Assembly (NCBI RefSeq): GCF_019623905.1
Contig: NZ_CP069370.1
Span: 3,416,001 to 3,480,000 of the forward strand
DNA: 64,000 nt
Source of the DNA: Neotabrizicola shimadae
Lineage (GTDB): Bacteria; Pseudomonadota; Alphaproteobacteria; Rhodobacterales; Rhodobacteraceae
Direction: 5' to 3'
Below, in pieces: positions 16,725 to 25,595 of this stretch (its first letter is position 1; each line of letters starts with the position of its first letter). A program made the translations under genes and the position numbers. The notes beneath the pieces are model-generated. The model was not told the DNA's origin, searched no databases, and saw only the letters and a program-made list of their open reading frames with translations.

Positions 16725-17846
16725 ATGTCCGGCAGCCGCGAAAACCACCGCGAGGATGTGATCGGCCGCGCCAATGTCGAGGATACGCCAGAGCTTCTGG
16801 CCTATTACGACGAGCTTGATCGCCACTCGGCGGGCGCCCTGTGGACCGTGGCCAACAAGATCGAACCCTGGCAACCGAAAAGCCAGTCCGTGCCCGTGGT
16901 CTGGCGCTACAGGGACCTGCGCGAACATGTGCTGCGCTCTGTCCAGCTGGTGACGCCGGAAAAGGCGGGGCGGCGGGTGATCTACCTGAACAACCCCGGC
17001 CGCACGGATGTGTCGGCGGCGGTCGGCTGGATCTATGCCGGATTGCAGGTGATGAACCCCGGCGAGGTCGCCTCGGCCCACCGCCATTCGGCCAGCGCGA
17101 TCCGCTTCATCATGGAAGGGTCGGGCGCCTATACCGTGGTCGATGGCCACAAGATGACGCTTGGCGCCAACGATTTCGTGCTGACGCCGAACGGCACCTG
17201 GCACGAACACGGCGTTTCCGCCGATGGCACCACCTGCCTGTGGCAGGACGGGCTGGACATTCCCTTCGTCAATGCGATGGAGGCGAACTTCTACGAGGTT
17301 CACCCCGACCTGTCGCAGGCGGTGGGCTACGCGGTCGATGACATGACCAAGACCTGGGGCAATGCCGGGCTGACCCCGGCCGGGCAGCGCTGGTCCAAAG
17401 GCTATAGCCCGATGTTCAAGTATGAATGGGCGCCCACCTACGAGGCGCTTGGCAAATTTGCACAGTGCACCGACGGCTCCCCCTTCGACGGGGTCATGAT
17501 GGAATACGTGAACCCGGCGACGAACGGGCCGGTGATGCAGACCCTGGGTGCCTCGATGCAGATGTTGCGACCGGGCGAGCACACGCGGGCGCACCGCCAT
17601 ACCGGCAGCTACCTGTACCACGTCGCAAAGGGTCGGGGACATTCCATCATCAATGGCAAGCGGTTCGACTGGCAGGAGCGTGACATCTTCTGCGTGCCGT
17701 CCTGGGCCTGGCACGAGCATGTGAACGGATCGGCCAGCGACGACGCCTGCCTGTTCTGCCTGAACGACCTGCCGGTGATGCGCGCGCTTGGCCTGTATCG
17801 GGAAGAAGCCTTTGGCGACAACGGCGGCCACCAGCCGCTTGTGTAA
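16725..17846 (+). CDS. Gentisate 1,2-dioxygenase
   Basis: A 373-residue bicupin iron(II) dioxygenase of the size usual for gentisate 1,2-dioxygenase. It opens the ring of gentisate to maleylpyruvate. The N-terminal cupin has ASAHRHSASAIRFIMEG (about residues 117-133) with the His-x-His pair and NGTWHEHG; the C-terminal cupin has HTRAHRHTGS and WAWHEHVNG. I prefer the ATG at 16725 (MSGSREN) to the in-frame ATG at 16719, because the GAGGAG site leaves proper spacing only for the later one. It is the first gene of an operon with an FAH-family hydrolase, a nitrilase and a flavin-reductase-like protein. 1-Hydroxy-2-naphthoate dioxygenase is a related alternative. Confidence 0.88.
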   Translation: MSGSRENHREDVIGRANVEDTPELLAYYDELDRHSAGALWTVANKIEPWQPKSQSVPVVWRYRDLREHVLRSVQLVTPEKAGRRVIYLNNPGRTDVSAAVGWIYAGLQVMNPGEVASAHRHSASAIRFIMEGSGAYTVVDGHKMTLGANDFVLTPNGTWHEHGVSADGTTCLWQDGLDIPFVNAMEANFYEVHPDLSQAVGYAVDDMTKTWGNAGLTPAGQRWSKGYSPMFKYEWAPTYEALGKFAQCTDGSPFDGVMMEYVNPATNGPVMQTLGASMQMLRPGEHTRAHRHTGSYLYHVAKGRGHSIINGKRFDWQERDIFCVPSWAWHEHVNGSASDDACLFCLNDLPVMRALGLYREEAFGDNGGHQPLV

Positions 17847-17855
17847 GGAACGGAA

Positions 17856-18773
17856 ATGAAACTTGTGACCTATCGCGCGGGGATCGAAGCCCCCGCCCGT
17901 CTTGGCGTGTTGCGGGACGACCGGGTGATCGACGCGGCCCTGCTGGGCGCGGCGTATGGCGAGGCCCTGCCCGACACCATGCTGGACCTGATCGACGCCG
18001 GTGCGCCGGCCCTTGCCGTCCTGCGCGATCTGCTGGCGAAACCGGGAATGCCGCCGGTGGGCACCTCGCAACCGCTGGCAAATGTGCGCCTGCTGGCCCC
18101 GATCCCGCGGCCCCGCAAGAACATCTTCGGCATCGGCCTGAACTACGTGGAACATGTCGAGGAAAGCGCCCGCAGCCTGGACACATCCAAGGACCTGCCG
18201 AAACAGCCGGTGATCTTCTCGAAGCCGCCGACCACGGTGATCGGGCCGGGCGAAGGAATCGAGCACAACAGCCGCCTGACCCGGCAACTGGACTGGGAGG
18301 TCGAGCTTGCCGTGATCCTGGGGACCACGGCGCGGCGCGTCACCAAGGAACGGGCGCTGGATCACGTCTTCGGCTATTCGGTGATGATCGACGTGTCCGC
18401 CCGTGACAACCGTCGCGCGGGGCAGTGGATCTATTCCAAGGGGATGGACACTTTCGCCCCCTTCGGCCCCTGCATCGTGACGGCCGACGAGATCCCGGAT
18501 CCGCAGGTGCTGGACCTGTGGCTGACGGTCAACGGCGTGGAAAAGCAACGTTCGAACACCCGGCACATGCTGTTCAAGGTGGATGACCTGATCGCCGACA
18601 TCAGCCAGGGCATCACTCTGGAACCCGGCGACATCATCGCCTCGGGCACACCCCAGGGCGTGGGCGCGGGGCGTGACCCGCAGGAATGGCTGTGGCCCGG
18701 CGACGTGGTGGTGGCCTGCGTGGAAGGCATCGGCACGATCCGTCATCCCGTCGTGAACGCCACGCCCGACTGA
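17856..18773 (+). CDS. FAH-family hydrolase (fumarylpyruvate/maleylpyruvate hydrolase-like)
   Basis: A 305-residue fumarylacetoacetate-hydrolase-fold enzyme. The catalytic domain starts near residue 87 (IFGIGLNYVEHVEES). Metal ligands are the two glutamates in DWEVELAVILG and an aspartate near MIDVSARDN, and the IASGTPQGVG loop is typical of the family. Placed next to gentisate dioxygenase, it should hydrolyse the ring-cleavage product to pyruvate plus fumarate or maleate. No maleylpyruvate isomerase gene is present in the window, so it either acts directly on maleylpyruvate or relies on an isomerase elsewhere. RBS AAGGAACGG precedes the ATG at 17856. Confidence 0.88.
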   Translation: MKLVTYRAGIEAPARLGVLRDDRVIDAALLGAAYGEALPDTMLDLIDAGAPALAVLRDLLAKPGMPPVGTSQPLANVRLLAPIPRPRKNIFGIGLNYVEHVEESARSLDTSKDLPKQPVIFSKPPTTVIGPGEGIEHNSRLTRQLDWEVELAVILGTTARRVTKERALDHVFGYSVMIDVSARDNRRAGQWIYSKGMDTFAPFGPCIVTADEIPDPQVLDLWLTVNGVEKQRSNTRHMLFKVDDLIADISQGITLEPGDIIASGTPQGVGAGRDPQEWLWPGDVVVACVEGIGTIRHPVVNATPD

Positions 18774-18857
18774 CCTTTTTTTCCGTTCCATCCGGCCGGT
18801 TCACGTGTTGCCCGTTGCAGGGCGGTCCGGCCGCTCCCCCAAGGCAAGGAGCCGCAG

Positions 18858-19784
18858 ATGACCCCGTTCAAGGTCGCCGTCGTGCAGATGGCCTCTGTTC
18901 CCGCCGATCCGCTGGCCACGGCCGGGGCCGCCGCCAACCGGCTGCGCGAGGCCGCGGCGGAAGGCGCCCGGTTGGTGGTGTTTCCCGAGGCGCTGATCGG
19001 CGGTTATCCAAAGGGCGCCAGCTTCGGCGCGCCCATCGGGATGCGCAAGCCCGAGGGCCGCGCCGCCTTTGCCCGCTATCATGCCGCAGCCATCGACCTG
19101 GACGGACCAGAGGTCGCCTGCCTGGCCGAAGCCGCGCGCGATACCGGTGCCTTTGCCGTCGTCGGCGTGATCGAACGGGACGGGGCCACGCTTTACTGCT
19201 CGGTGCTGTACTTCGACGGCGCTAAGGGGCTGGTCGGCAAGCACCGCAAGCTGATGCCCACGGCCGCCGAAAGGCTGATCTGGGGCTTTGGCGACGGATC
19301 GACGATGCCGGTCTTCCGCACCGATTTCGGCACGGTCGGCGCGGTGATCTGCTGGGAAAACTACATGCCGGCCCTGCGGATGCACATGTACCATCAAGGC
19401 GTGACCCTGTACTGCGCACCCACGGCCGACGACCGCGACACCTGGCTGCCCACCATGCAGCATATCGCGATGGAGGGTCGGACCTTCGTTCTGACCGCCT
19501 GCCAGTACATCACCCGCGCGGCCTTCGGGCCAGACCACGAGAGCGCCCTGGGCGACGACCCGGACCGGGTGATGATGCGCGGCGGCTCTGCCATCCTTGG
19601 CCCGCTGGGGCAGGTGCTGGCGGGGCCGGATTTCAGCGGCGAGACGGTGCTTTATGCCACGCTCGACCCGTCCGAAGTGATGAAGGCTAAGTACGATTTC
19701 GACGTGACGGGCCACTATGCCCGGCCCGACGTTTTCCAGCTGACGGTGGACACCCGCGCCAAACCGGCGGTGCGCGAGATCTGA
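18858..19784 (+). CDS. Nitrilase-family carbon-nitrogen hydrolase
   Basis: A 308-residue nitrilase-superfamily enzyme with the full catalytic triad: E44 in VFPEALIGGY, K131 in KHRKLMPT and C165 in GAVICWENYMP. The Cys-Trp-Glu-Asn context is that of true nitrilases (nitrile to acid plus ammonia) rather than ureidopropionase-type amidases. It lies 84 bases after the FAH-family gene with AAGGAG before its ATG, and its stop overlaps the next start as TGATG. Location in a gentisate operon suggests that an aromatic or related nitrile is converted to an acid feeding the pathway; that is inference. Confidence 0.88.
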   Translation: MTPFKVAVVQMASVPADPLATAGAAANRLREAAAEGARLVVFPEALIGGYPKGASFGAPIGMRKPEGRAAFARYHAAAIDLDGPEVACLAEAARDTGAFAVVGVIERDGATLYCSVLYFDGAKGLVGKHRKLMPTAAERLIWGFGDGSTMPVFRTDFGTVGAVICWENYMPALRMHMYHQGVTLYCAPTADDRDTWLPTMQHIAMEGRTFVLTACQYITRAAFGPDHESALGDDPDRVMMRGGSAILGPLGQVLAGPDFSGETVLYATLDPSEVMKAKYDFDVTGHYARPDVFQLTVDTRAKPAVREI

Positions 19785-20407
19785 TGCGCTACGACCTGTC
19801 CGCTGTTCCCGAACCCATCGCCTACAAGCTGCTGGCGGCCACTGTCATTCCGCGCCCCATCGCCTGGGTGGTGACGCAGGATGCCGAAGGCCGGCTGAAC
19901 GCGGCGCCGTTCAGCTTCTTCAACGTCATGGGGTCTGCGCCGCCCACCGTGGCGCTTGGCATCCTGGCCGATCCGGCGCGGGGGCTGAAGGATACGGCGC
20001 AGGCTATCCTGGACACCGGCGAGTTCGTGGTGAACCTTGTGCCGGAACGGCTGGTGCAGGCGATGAACCTGACCTCGATCGATGCGCCGCGCGGCGTGAA
20101 CGAGCTGGAGCTGGCCGGTCTTGCCACCCTGCCCTCGGACAGCGTGGCCCCGCCCCGCATCGCCGAAAGCCCGGTCGCCTTTGAATGCCGGCTGCATACC
20201 TCGGTCGAGACCGGGCCGAACCAGGTGGTGGTGATCGGCCAGGTCACCACGGTGCATATCGAGGACCGCTTCCTGCTGGATCCGGTGCGCGCCCATGTGG
20301 ACACCGACGCGCTGGACCTTGTGGCGCGATCCTTCGGCGCGGGCTACATCCGCAGCCACGACACGTTCCAGCTGGCCCGCCCGACCTGGGCGAACCGCAG
20401 CCGCTGA
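19784..20407 (+). CDS. Flavin reductase-like (FMN-binding split-barrel) protein
   Basis: A 207-residue protein of the flavin reductase-like domain family. The hallmark N-terminal segment is VIPRPIAWVVTQD followed by NAAPFSFFNVMG (about residues 22-46), which forms the FMN site. Family members reduce flavin for two-component monooxygenases, yet no partner monooxygenase gene is next to it, so it may serve an enzyme encoded elsewhere or have its own activity. It is translationally coupled to the nitrilase by TGATG. It converges on the sulfatase gene with 15 bases between. Confidence 0.85.
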   Translation: MRYDLSAVPEPIAYKLLAATVIPRPIAWVVTQDAEGRLNAAPFSFFNVMGSAPPTVALGILADPARGLKDTAQAILDTGEFVVNLVPERLVQAMNLTSIDAPRGVNELELAGLATLPSDSVAPPRIAESPVAFECRLHTSVETGPNQVVVIGQVTTVHIEDRFLLDPVRAHVDTDALDLVARSFGAGYIRSHDTFQLARPTWANRSR

Positions 20408-20422
20408 TCCCGCGTCCCGGCC

Positions 20423-22084
20423 TCAGCCCCGGTAGTCGCGCCCGGCGCGACCGCTGATCTTGGCGCGCAGGTCGGGTGCCAGTTCGTCCGGGTCCACGGC
20501 ACCGATGATGATGCCATAGCGGCGCGACTTGCCCCGCATCCCCAGGATCTCGTCATGAGAGATCGCCGTGCGCTGCGCCGGCCGCCGCGCCCAGTCGAAG
20601 AGCATCCGCTCCAGCCGCTCGATTTCCGCCTCGTGGCCGGGCAGCTTGCCCAGATCGACAAGCTCCTGCGGGTCCGTCTCCAGGTCAAAGAGCATGGGCC
20701 GGAAACCGCCCTCGGCATGGATGAACTTGTAGCGCCCGTCGAAGACCATGAAGAGCCGCGCCTCGTTCGGGCCAAGCCCGAGATTGCCGGCCAGCGCCAT
20801 CGCGGAATAGTCGTATTCGCTGAACACCGCCTCGCGCCAGCCCGTCACCGGCTCGCCGTGCAGGAAGGGCGCCAGCGACCGGCCCTCCAGCACATGCGCC
20901 GGGGGCACGCCACCCATCGCCTCGACGAAGGTGGGCGCCAGGTCGATGGCTTCCACCAGCGCATCGCAGACGGTGCCGCGGGTCCTGTCGGCCTCGGGCC
21001 TGGGATCGTAGACGATAAGCGGAATGCGCACCGAAGGGTCGTGGAACAGGTCCTTCTCGCCCATCCAGTGATCGCCCAGATAGTCGCCGTGGTCCGAGGT
21101 CAGCACGATCATCGTGTCGTCCATCCGGCCACTGGCCTGCAGGTAATCCAGCAGCTTGCCGAACTGATCGTCGCATTGGGCGACAAGGCCCATGTAGGCC
21201 GGGATCACCGACAACCGCACGTCATCGCGCGAAAAGGCCTGGCCCGGCTGGTTGTTCATGAAGGCGTTGAAGACCGGGTGGGGGTCATCCCGTTCGGCCA
21301 TGTCGCGCACGGGGGGCACCACATCGTCCGGCCCGTACAGGTCGTGCCAGGGCGCGGGAACGATATAGGGCCAGTGCGGCTTGATATAGGACAGATGGCA
21401 CAGCCAGGGCGCTCCGCCCTTGTGGCCTTCGATGAAGGCCATGGCCTGCCGCGTCAGCCAGGGGGTCTCGCTGTCTTCCTCGCGGATGTTCGCCGGCTCC
21501 GCCGCGTTCTTCAAAAGCCAGCCGGATGCCAGGTCGCCGTTCTCGTCGATGCCGGAATTGGCGTTGCTGTGCCAGGGATTGTGACCCTCATAGCCCTGCT
21601 GGCGCAGCCATTCGTTATAGGGCGACCGCTTGCTGTCATAAAATCCCTCGGGCCCCTCGGCGACCAGGCCATCGTCCCGGATCCAGACGTCAAAGCCGCA
21701 ATCCGCGACCCGCGCGCCGATCACGCTGTCGGGGGACAGGCCAAGGCGGGCCATGCCCTCGGCATCGGCGCGCATGTGGGTCTTTCCCACCAGCCAGCTT
21801 TCCACTCCCAGACGGCGCAGATGATCGCCCAGCGTCGCCTCGCCGACCTTCAGCGGAAAGTTGTTCCAGGCCGCGCCATGCGAATGGACATAGCGGCCGG
21901 TGTAAAAGCTCATCCGGCTGGCGCCGCAAACGGGCGATTGCACATAGGCCCGGCTGAACCTGACCCCCATCGCCGCCAGGCGGTCGAAGTTGGGGGTCTT
22001 CATCGTGGGGTGGCCAGCACAAGACAGGTAGTCGTGCCGAAGCTGGTCATACATGACGAAAAGAATGTTACGGATCTGGCCCAT
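20423..22084 (-). CDS. Sulfatase-family hydrolase (arylsulfatase/phosphonate monoester hydrolase-like)
   Basis: A 553-residue alkaline-phosphatase-superfamily enzyme. Metal-binding aspartate and the formylglycine-type nucleophile are visible: MYDQ (D13) and PVCGASRMSFYTGRY with C53. SDHGDYLGDH near the middle supplies further ligands. The CGASR sequence has Ala where most sulfatases have Pro (CxPxR), a variant found in some phosphonate monoester hydrolases and sulfatases. There is no signal peptide, so it is cytoplasmic. It is the last gene of the TRAP operon, 17 bases after the large permease, and so probably acts on the imported sulfate or phosphonate ester. A maturase for formylglycine is not in the window. 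Confidence 0.88.
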   Translation of the reverse strand: MGQIRNILFVMYDQLRHDYLSCAGHPTMKTPNFDRLAAMGVRFSRAYVQSPVCGASRMSFYTGRYVHSHGAAWNNFPLKVGEATLGDHLRRLGVESWLVGKTHMRADAEGMARLGLSPDSVIGARVADCGFDVWIRDDGLVAEGPEGFYDSKRSPYNEWLRQQGYEGHNPWHSNANSGIDENGDLASGWLLKNAAEPANIREEDSETPWLTRQAMAFIEGHKGGAPWLCHLSYIKPHWPYIVPAPWHDLYGPDDVVPPVRDMAERDDPHPVFNAFMNNQPGQAFSRDDVRLSVIPAYMGLVAQCDDQFGKLLDYLQASGRMDDTMIVLTSDHGDYLGDHWMGEKDLFHDPSVRIPLIVYDPRPEADRTRGTVCDALVEAIDLAPTFVEAMGGVPPAHVLEGRSLAPFLHGEPVTGWREAVFSEYDYSAMALAGNLGLGPNEARLFMVFDGRYKFIHAEGGFRPMLFDLETDPQELVDLGKLPGHEAEIERLERMLFDWARRPAQRTAISHDEILGMRGKSRRYGIIIGAVDPDELAPDLRAKISGRAGRDYRG

Positions 22085-22101
22085 GACATTTCGACCTTTG
22101 T

Positions 22102-23460
22102 TCAGCGGCTCATCAGGTCCGGCAGGAAGGTGGCGATGGGGGGAAAGAACAGCACTGCCAGAAGCCCAAGCATCATCGCAATCACGAAGGGCCAGACACC
22201 GCGGAAGGCGGTTCCAAGGCTGATGTCGCCGATGGTGGCCTTGACGACAAAGACGTTCAGCCCCACCGGCGGCGTGATCAGACCCATCTCGACCGTGATC
22301 ACCGCAACGATCCCGAACCAGATCATGTCCACGCCCATCGGCTTCAGGATCGTGGCAAAGATCGGGATGGTCAGGATCAGCATCGACAAGCTGTCGAAGA
22401 TGCAGCCCATGATCAGATAGATCACGCAGATCGCGATGACGATGCCGATGGGGTTGATTTCAAGCGAGATCAGCCAGTTCGAGATCGACCCCGTGAACCC
22501 CGCAAGGTTCACGAAATTGGCGAAGATCACCGCGCCGAACGAGATGACGAAGATCATCCCGGTCGTCACGCCCGTCTCGATCAGGCTGTCGCGCAGCGCG
22601 GCAAAGCCCAGCTTGCCCCGCGCGATGGCAAAGGCCGCCGCAGCGGCAACGCCGATGCCGGCCGCCTCGGTCGGGGTGAACAGGCCGCCGTAGATGCCGC
22701 CGATGATGATGACGAAGATCAGCACCACACCCCAGACCTTGGCCAGCAGGCGGAACCGTTCGGGCCAGGCGATCCGGTCGCCGCGCGGCCCGCGTTCGGG
22801 GTGGCGGGCGACCGTGACGGCGACAGCGATCGAAAACAGGAGGATCAGCAGGATGCCCGGAAGGATGCCGGCAATGAACAGCTTGGCGATGTCGGTCTCG
22901 GCCAGGATGCCATAGATCACCATCGGCACCGAAGGCGGGATCATGATCCCCAGCGTTCCCCCTGCCGCGATGGCGCCCGCCGAAAGCGAGTCGTCATAGC
23001 GATAGCGCCGCATGGAGGGCATGGCGACGCGCGAGATGGTGGCGGCCGTCGCCAGCGACGAGCCGCAGACCGCGCCGAAGCCCCCGCAGGCCACCACGGT
23101 GCCCATGGCCAGGCCACCGCGGAAGTGGCCGACGAAGGCGTTTGCCGCGTCGTACAGCTCTTGCGCCAGTTGGCTGCGGTGAATGAAGGCGCCCATCAGC
23201 ACGAACAGCGGGATCACCGTCATGCTGTAGGCGGTGACCTGGTCGTACATCTGCTGGCCGGTCATCACGAGCGCACCGTTGATTGCGCGGGCGTTGAACT
23301 CCAGCCCCGCATCGCCCCAGGATACCAGCGCCTGCCCCACCATGTCGGCGCGCACATAGGCAAAGCCCACAAGGCCAACCAGCATCAGGGCAAAGCCAAG
23401 CGGAACGCCCAGGAAGATCAGCGCCAGCAGCACGGCGAATCCGATCAGCGAAACGATCAT
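22102..23460 (-). CDS. TRAP transporter large permease (DctM family)
   Basis: A 452-residue membrane protein with about 12 hydrophobic segments. DctM-type elements include a GSSLATAATI-like stretch, then LGIMIPPSVPMVIYG, FTPTEAAGIG and the late LITPPVGLNVFVV. It is the sodium-coupled channel subunit. It overlaps the small permease stop by four bases (ATGA). The second TRAP system in the window (DctPQM at 50979-54050) is clearly a different paralogue. Confidence 0.93.
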   Translation of the reverse strand: MIVSLIGFAVLLALIFLGVPLGFALMLVGLVGFAYVRADMVGQALVSWGDAGLEFNARAINGALVMTGQQMYDQVTAYSMTVIPLFVLMGAFIHRSQLAQELYDAANAFVGHFRGGLAMGTVVACGGFGAVCGSSLATAATISRVAMPSMRRYRYDDSLSAGAIAAGGTLGIMIPPSVPMVIYGILAETDIAKLFIAGILPGILLILLFSIAVAVTVARHPERGPRGDRIAWPERFRLLAKVWGVVLIFVIIIGGIYGGLFTPTEAAGIGVAAAAAFAIARGKLGFAALRDSLIETGVTTGMIFVISFGAVIFANFVNLAGFTGSISNWLISLEINPIGIVIAICVIYLIMGCIFDSLSMLILTIPIFATILKPMGVDMIWFGIVAVITVEMGLITPPVGLNVFVVKATIGDISLGTAFRGVWPFVIAMMLGLLAVLFFPPIATFLPDLMSR

Positions 23461-23963
23461 TCCAAAGACCCCCGGGCGGCATGGGCGTCCCGGTCAAGAC
23501 CGGCAAGCGCGCGCACAAGCAGGACCGTTGTCACAAGGCAGGACAGCCAGGCCAGCACGGCCATGGCGCCGGCAAAGGGCCAGATGGGGATGTAAAGCGA
23601 GCCCGTCGTGGCCCCCGACCCCTGCACGATCCCGGCCTGCACGGACATGCGCCACCCGATGAAGGCCAGCGATCCGGCCGAGATCAGCAGCACCGCGATG
23701 CGGTGCCAGCGCCGCGAAGGTCCTTGCAGATTGTCTGTCAGCAGCCCGATGGTCAGGTGGTTTTCGGCCCGGCTGGCCAGCGGCAGCGAGGCGAATACGG
23801 TCATGCCCATCAGCAGTTCCGAAATTTCATATCCGCCGCGCAGCGGGGCGTTCAGGAAATAGCGCCCCGCCACGTCGATGACGGTGATCCCGACCATGGC
23901 GAGCAGGCAGAGGCTGATGACCAGCTCCAGAAACCGTTCGATCCAGGTCCAGATCACCGCCAT
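23457..23963 (-). CDS. TRAP transporter small permease (DctQ family)
   Basis: A 168-residue protein with four transmembrane segments, as usual for DctQ. Family features are an N-terminal helix followed by VIDVAGRYFLNAPLRGGYE and EISELLMGMTVF. It starts three bases after the binding-protein stop and overlaps the large permease start. It stabilises the large subunit and helps dock the periplasmic binding protein. Confidence 0.9.
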   Translation of the reverse strand: MAVIWTWIERFLELVISLCLLAMVGITVIDVAGRYFLNAPLRGGYEISELLMGMTVFASLPLASRAENHLTIGLLTDNLQGPSRRWHRIAVLLISAGSLAFIGWRMSVQAGIVQGSGATTGSLYIPIWPFAGAMAVLAWLSCLVTTVLLVRALAGLDRDAHAARGSLE

Positions 23964-23966
23964 GGC

Positions 23967-24989
23967 TCAGTTTCCGGCCGCGACCTTGGCCTGTTCGGCA
24001 AGATAGAAGTCCAGCGCCGCCTGGCCGTCGATGCCAAGCGGGCTCACAGCGGAAAACCAGGCGTCGCGCACCGGGCCGAAGGCGGTTTCCAGCTCTGCGA
24101 CGAAGGCATCCGAAGCCGGCACGATCGGCACGCCCTTGTCGATGGCGCGCTGGCGTGCCGCGGCCTCCTTCGCATCGCCGCCTGCCGTGCGCCGCGAGAT
24201 GGCCTCGCCCGAAACAGCGCGGATCTTCTCCTGATCCTCGGGGCTGATCGTGCCCCAGACATCGGACCGGACATAGATCGCAAAGGCCGGGGCAAAGACA
24301 TGGCCTGGAATCTCTGTCGCGGCGCCGGCGTATTCGATGACGTTGAAGACTTCGAGCGATTCAAAGTTGATGCAGCAGAAGGCATCCACCACGCCACCCG
24401 AGATGATCTCGTGCATCCGCACCGCTGGCCCGGGCGACACCACGGCGCCGGCCGCCGTCAGCGCCTCGGCCGGGATGCCTGGCAGCGACCACATCTTCAC
24501 GCCCTGAAGCGAGGCGATGCTCTCGAACGGCTCCTTCTTCATGTTGATCAGGCTGTTGCCCGGCGTCGTCACAAGGCCCAGAAGCTCCACGTCCTTCAGG
24601 CCGTTCTTGCCCTTGAAGAACTGGTCATAGGTCCGCCACAGCGCCACCGAGGTCGGTACGTCGCCGAAATAGGTCATCGGCAGCAGCGGAAGTTGCAGCT
24701 CGGGGTTGGACTCCCGCAGGAAGCCAACCATCTGGAACCCGCCATCCATCACGCCCTGCTGCACCGAGTTCAGGATTTCCGGCGGCGGCGCCAGTGATGA
24801 GTCGGGCACCGTGAACTTCACGCGACCCTCGGTCACGGTCTCGATATCGGTGATCCAGGGCTTGATGACATCGGTCCACAGTGAATCGTTCGGCGCAAGG
24901 AAGTTGTTGAAAACAATGGTGGTATCGGCGGCGGCCGGTCCGGCCGCCAGGATAGCCGCGGAAAGAAGTCCGCCCTTCAGCATCGACAT
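23967..24989 (-). CDS. TRAP transporter substrate-binding protein (DctP family)
   Basis: A 340-residue periplasmic binding protein. A Sec signal peptide (MSMLKGGLLSAAILAAGPAA) is followed by mature sequence beginning near DTTIVFN. The DctP family pattern is seen in GLKDVELLGL and LQGVKMWSLPGIP (the conserved substrate-carboxylate region), although the Arg of the classical (K/R)-x-R motif is not obvious here, so the ligand may not be a simple carboxylate. The ATG at 24989 has GGAGTAGGAC upstream. The gene leads the TRAP-sulfatase operon and is divergent from an HpaR-like regulator. Confidence 0.9.
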   Translation of the reverse strand: MSMLKGGLLSAAILAAGPAAADTTIVFNNFLAPNDSLWTDVIKPWITDIETVTEGRVKFTVPDSSLAPPPEILNSVQQGVMDGGFQMVGFLRESNPELQLPLLPMTYFGDVPTSVALWRTYDQFFKGKNGLKDVELLGLVTTPGNSLINMKKEPFESIASLQGVKMWSLPGIPAEALTAAGAVVSPGPAVRMHEIISGGVVDAFCCINFESLEVFNVIEYAGAATEIPGHVFAPAFAIYVRSDVWGTISPEDQEKIRAVSGEAISRRTAGGDAKEAAARQRAIDKGVPIVPASDAFVAELETAFGPVRDAWFSAVSPLGIDGQAALDFYLAEQAKVAAGN

Positions 24990-25036
24990 CGTCCTACTCC
25001 CGTGTTGCGCGGACCCGGCCGCTTGATGTTTATATG

Positions 25037-25065
25037 TATAACGGGTTAAACAATAACACGTTATA
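25037..25065. promoter_or_regulatory. Candidate MarR/HpaR operator
   Basis: TATAACG-N15-CGTTATA, a perfect 7-base inverted repeat whose arm centres are 22 bases apart, about two helical turns. It lies in the AT-rich divergent gap between the TRAP operon and the MarR-type gene, 17 bases before the latter's first ATG. This is the expected position for a repressor controlling both directions. Confidence 0.65.
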
Positions 25066-25081
25066 GAGTCAAGTTCGACGG

Positions 25082-25594
25082 ATGCAGGTTTCAATGTCAG
25101 ACACCCCTGGTTCCCCCCCTCAGTTGCGCGGATTCGAGGCATCGCTGCCCATTGCCCTGCTGCGCGCCCGCCACGCGACCGCGCACAAGTTCAAGCGGCA
25201 CACCGATGCCGAAGGACTGACCCAGCCCCAATGGCGTGTCCTGCGGGCACTGGCGGCGGGCGAACCCCTTGATGTCAGTACGATTTCTGATCGGTGCGTC
25301 CTGATGCAGCCCTCGGTCTCGCGGCTGTTGAAGGGTCTGGTCGAACGCGGGCTGATCGAGAATGTCGAAGGGACCGACGCGCGCCGCCGGCTTCTTGCGC
25401 TGACGCCCAAGGGGCGGGCACTTTTTGAAAGGGTCGCGATGATCTCGGAGGCGGTGTATCGCGACATCGAGTCGGTCTATGGACGGGAAGACCTGCAGCG
25501 GCTGGTGGAGATGCTGGTCCGCCTGCGCGAAGTGGCCGAGTCGCTGCCCGATCTGCCGCGTGTCATGCCGGACCTGCCGCCGGGGAAGAGGTGA
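25082..25594 (+). CDS. MarR-family regulator, HpaR-like
   Basis: A 170-residue winged-helix MarR protein. The order GFEASLPIALLRARHA, TQPQWRVLRAL, LDVSTISDR, SVSRLLKGLVERGLIE and DARRRLLALTPKGRAL follows the HpaR (homoprotocatechuate-operon repressor) pattern closely. HpaR relatives respond to aromatic acids and derivatives, which suggests that the TRAP-sulfatase and amidohydrolase products handle an aromatic compound. The first ATG (25082) has a weak ribosome site; the in-frame ATG at 25094 (MSDTPG) is an equally good start. The amidohydrolase start follows its stop after one base. Confidence 0.87.
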   Translation: MQVSMSDTPGSPPQLRGFEASLPIALLRARHATAHKFKRHTDAEGLTQPQWRVLRALAAGEPLDVSTISDRCVLMQPSVSRLLKGLVERGLIENVEGTDARRRLLALTPKGRALFERVAMISEAVYRDIESVYGREDLQRLVEMLVRLREVAESLPDLPRVMPDLPPGKR

Positions 25595-25595
25595 C

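Noticed and set aside
15930-18791. A 953-codon open frame on the minus strand extending through the gentisate and FAH genes
   Set aside because: Only the 3' part (15930-16592) is the GntR gene. Upstream, the frame runs antisense to well-supported genes, and its translation is His/Arg-rich low-complexity sequence typical of GC-rich antisense frames.
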